From Diphasiastrum complanatum (taxonomy: Eukaryota; Streptophyta; Lycopodiopsida; Lycopodiales; Lycopodiaceae), in contig CM055097.1 of NCBI GenBank assembly GCA_029204225.1, positions 9,301,593 through 9,365,592 on the forward strand: a DNA stretch of 64,000 nt. The letters run 5' to 3'. How positions within the stretch are numbered: position 1 is the stretch's first letter; the number at the start of each line of letters is the position of its first letter. Of this stretch, positions 61,447 to 64,000 are shown piece by piece. The position numbers and the translations under genes were made by a program. The notes below the pieces were generated by a model that did not search any database, was not told the origin of the DNA, and saw nothing but the letters and a program-made list of their open reading frames with translations.

Positions 61447-61456
61447 AAGGGGGAGT
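61447..61456 (+). other. Copia polypurine tract and LTR start
   Basis: AAGGGGGAG immediately followed by TGTTAGTTAATTATT, the classical copia 3' junction. The LTR that should follow has no recognised partner in the window. Confidence 0.65.
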
Positions 61457-61780
61457 GTTAGTTAATTATTATTAGTTCACATTGTTACCCTTATTGTCCT
61501 TGTCTAAAGTTATTTTGGATTATTGGGCCAGGGCCATACCTGCATGTTGATACTAGGGGCCTTTATCGATATTTAGTAAAGTCAAGTTAGACTTTAGTGA
61601 GACTCAAGTTCGAGATTTTAGCGCTTGATTTGGAGCACGAGTTTTGCTATAGACAGGTGTTGGGTACTTTTACCATATTTACGAACAAAATTTAGGAATT
61701 GCTTCAAAGGTACTTTTTCATTATTAGCATAGAGACATGCTAGAATCTATATAATGTAGTGCGCCCTAGCACAATTTTAA

Positions 61781-61937
61781 TGGGACAGTTGGAGTATATC
61801 TCATCACTTGTGTTGTCTTCCATATGTTTGCATATTGTTTCGTCACAATAGGAATCTTATCTTGGCTACTTGTATGAGCAAGTCGGTTTTCTAACATGTG
61901 GATACCATCAACCAAAACATTGGCAGGGCTTTGATTA
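61781..61937. repeat. Direct repeat A, 157 bp (partner at 62067-62223)
   Basis: TGGGACAGTTGGAGTATATC... to GGCAGGGCTTTGATTA; identical length in both copies with about five substitutions. Confidence 0.93.
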
Positions 61938-61938
61938 G

Positions 61939-62066
61939 AGGATCCAGCATAGTGGTAGAGTCAACTATTTACGAAGTATAGGTTTCTAAAGTGGTGTTAA
62001 TGCAAAAGAATTGGAGAACAATCGTTTGAAATTTGTAGATCCATTTCTTGCTTAAGATTGTTATGA
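61939..62066. repeat. Direct repeat D (partner of C)
   Basis: Copy of 60869-60996 lying exactly between the two 157-bp repeats. Confidence 0.85.
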
Positions 62067-62223
62067 TGGGACAGTTGGAGTATATCTCATCACTTGTGTT
62101 GTCTTCCATATGTTTGCGTATTGTTTCATCACAATCGAAATCTTATCTTGGTTACTTGTATGAGCAAGTCGGTTTTCTAACATGTGGATACCATCAACCA
62201 AAACATTGGCAGGGCTTTGATTA
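62067..62223. repeat. Direct repeat B, 157 bp (partner at 61781-61937)
   Basis: Second copy of the 157-bp unit, starting directly after repeat D. Confidence 0.93.
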
Positions 62224-62990
62224 TCATCAAAAGTTCCTCACAGAATCACAAACAAGGCCGATGAAAATGATTCTTTCTCCCCTTCTTGATCAATGTAGAT
62301 TGAGAAGGCTCACTTTAGCAAGATGTGAAGTTCCAAGGCACAGCCTTAGTAAGAATGGTTCTACAATATGAATTAAAGATTAAGTTCTCTTATGAGTATT
62401 TGTTACAAAGAAGTTTAGAGAATCCAATGTGTCTTGGCATTTGCAAGTACATATGACAAATGTAATCCAACAACACATGTATGATAGACTAATCCAAGAT
62501 GGTTTTTAGATTTTCTAAAGCAAACCATGATTTGGCATGTGTAGGATATATGAGAGGTGTATCTAGAGGTTACATGTAATCCAAAATGAATTGAAGGTTG
62601 TTAGGTATTAGCCATCAATTGGATGTGCAAGTACTCCAAGAGTGCCTGAGAAAAGAAACCATGGTCAAGAACAAGATACAATGATTGTAAGAAATGTATA
62701 AGCGATCGCAAGATTTTGAGATGGTCCTTGATCATCGCTCGATGTTTTGCATGAGGTTGGTACTCTTGAGGGCCTTGCCATGGAAGATGAGAAATTCTTA
62801 AGTGATGATGGAAAACTTTTACATAACTAAGCTCAGGCTTAGGCAACCGAGATTCAAGAATATGGCACGTGATGGAAATAACATACACCACGGAAACACC
62901 CAAGGAAGTCCAACATTTTTTGTGTTAAGGTTTAGAACCTTATAAAGTGCATTTGACATGGATTTTGTCGAGTTCAAAAATTGCATTAGA

Positions 62991-63059
62991 ATAAGCCACA
63001 CGGCTTAAGGAAAATAAGCCACATGGCTTAAGGAAAATAAGCCACACGGCTTAAGGAGA
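62991..63059. repeat. Three tandem copies of a 23-bp unit with inverted core
   Basis: ATAAGCCACACGGCTTAAGG-type units start at 62991, 63014 and 63037. Each contains AAGCC-ACAC-GGCTT, a five-base-pair stem with a four-base loop (ACAT in the middle copy). Confidence 0.92.
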
Positions 63060-63423
63060 TCTACGATGGAACCAAGATTCACAATTAAAAAAAAAAAACA
63101 GAACCATAGGCAAGTCAAGATTAGAATTACGTGCTTGAGAATAAGTGGCTACATGAGAATGAATATGCCTCCATGTCATAGCATGCTAAACACAAAAAAT
63201 GATGAAAATGTGTAGTTTACAGGTTTATCGTCCCCACATAGAGCACAAAGAGAGGTAAATCAAGATTCCATGATTCTATGTGTTGATTTGCTTGGTATAA
63301 GTGCTAGAAGAGAATTTTTGAGATAGTTTCAAATCTTTGTGATTTCTTTTGAAAATATTTGTTGTTCAAAGGAGTGCTTTGTGCATTGAAACAGGTTAAA
63401 AAAAGAAGATCAGTTCATCGCTA

Positions 63424-64000
63424 CATGGCAACCTCAATTGGAGTCATGTTGGAAGCCAATGATAGGCTTACAACAAGTAACTATTCATTGTGGAAAGTGA
63501 GGATGGAATCACTTCTTGAGATGATTGATGTTTTGGATATTGTTGTAGGTTTGGAGGAGAGACCAGCAACACAACAAGATCAAGGGAGGTATGACAAGAG
63601 GGTCAAGAAGGCTCTACACATGATAAAGATGAATGCTACCAATGAGCTTCTCAAAGAAGTTGGTAAGTGCACATCATCTTTGGAAGCTTGGGATTCATTG
63701 AAGAAGCTTCATGAATCCAAGTATACTTCTAGAGTGTTGACTCTAAGAATGCAAATCTTTATTGTTTGCAAAAGAATGAAGTCCAAGTACTTTTGTTTCG
63801 AGGATGAAAGCATTGAATGATGAGTTGGCTTGCATTGATGAAAGCATTAAGGAAGAAGAGCTTGTTCAAGTGATTCTTAATGGGTTGTTGGATGCTCATG
63901 CTAACATTGTTCAAAGTAATTGCTGTTCAAAAGACTTTTCCAAGTTTGATGGATCTTCAAGAGATCCTGATCAATGAAGAATATAGGCTTCAAGCAAGAG
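63424..64000 (+). pseudogene. Copia gag of element J (UBN2-type), cut by the window end
   Basis: The start chosen is ATG at 63424 (MATSIGVMLEANDRLTTSNY), by analogy with the gag of element I. Then SLWKVRMESLLEMIDVLDIV, KRVKKALHMIKMNATNELLK and SSLEAWDSLKKLHESKYTSR. A frame change near 63770 separates this from NDELACIDESIKEEELVQVI and LNGLLDAHANIVQ; another break follows near 63910. The zinc knuckle would lie beyond the window. Protein text is very similar to the element I gag, so the two share a recent source family. Confidence 0.88.

Larger units (their letters stand above)
60486..63423 (+). other. Long, rearranged leader of element J with duplications
   Basis: Almost 3 kb lies between PBS and gag. 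It holds two pairs of direct repeats (see below), a copia-type polypurine tract with LTR start near 61447-61456, a 3x23-bp repeat, and a final 250 bp matching the leader of element I. Open frames (61011-61346, 62048-62371) match nothing known. Another LTR element appears to have inserted here and then been rearranged. Confidence 0.55.

Overview
This window is nuclear DNA of a land plant with a large, repeat-rich genome. The evidence is GT-AG introns, a plant-type mitochondrial citrate synthase 3' end, an intronless plant BTB/POZ (KCTD-type) gene, and dense nested Ty1/copia and Ty3/gypsy retroelements with plant-type primer-binding sites. The sequence alone does not say whether it is a fern, gymnosperm or angiosperm. 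Only two host genes are secure: the last exons of citrate synthase at 1-489 (+) and a complete 466-codon BTB/POZ + beta-propeller-like gene at 29179-30579 (-). Almost everything else is retroelement, microsatellite or unassigned AT-rich spacer.

Layout. 1-630: citrate synthase 3' end with a possible intron that splits the stop codon. 1.9-3.3 kb: LINE-like and Ty3/gypsy gag-protease relics. 4.5-5.4 kb: compound CT/CA and CT microsatellites. 6.1-7.2 kb: a decayed Asp/Gln/Tyr-rich reading frame. 8.65-13.2 kb: 5' half of a Ty3/gypsy element on the minus strand (LTR, tRNA-Asp-type PBS, gag, RT start). 14.2-18.06 kb: CT tract, copia LTR with palindromes, and a GC-richer non-autonomous LTR element. 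18.06-20.2 kb: chromovirus-like gypsy and copia fragments. 20.22-27.99 kb: an almost full-length Athila-like Ty3/gypsy element on the minus strand, with matching LTRs and an extra ORF between integrase and the 3' LTR. 29.2-31 kb: the BTB/POZ gene. 31-36 kb: mostly unassigned, with degenerate repeats. 36.4-43.1 kb: copia LTR, gypsy fragment, and a copia element split by a nested copia derivative with a perfect target-site duplication. 43.16-47.21 kb: a second copia element with both LTRs. 47.2-52.1 kb: gypsy RT scrap, tandem repeats, LTR/PBS junctions and an eroded copia. 52.3-57.2 kb: a coiled-coil ORF split by a gag-only LTR element. 57.4-59.8 kb: GA tract, copia integrase, gypsy gag. 59.83-64.0 kb: a copia LTR + PBS + long duplicated leader + gag that runs off the window.

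The retroelements share a damage pattern: lost RT or gag blocks, frameshifts, and mutated catalytic residues. No intact autonomous element is present. The points most worth following are (i) the extra ORF (ORF3) of the Athila-like element and similar coiled-coil frames in two other elements, (ii) arrays of GCCACGCGTGGC-like palindromes inserted in one copia LTR family, (iii) the gag-only LTR element with unrecognised downstream frames, and (iv) long pure AG/CT tracts repeatedly lying inside retroelements, two of them at rearrangement points. All calls are by reading; no alignment or database search was run.
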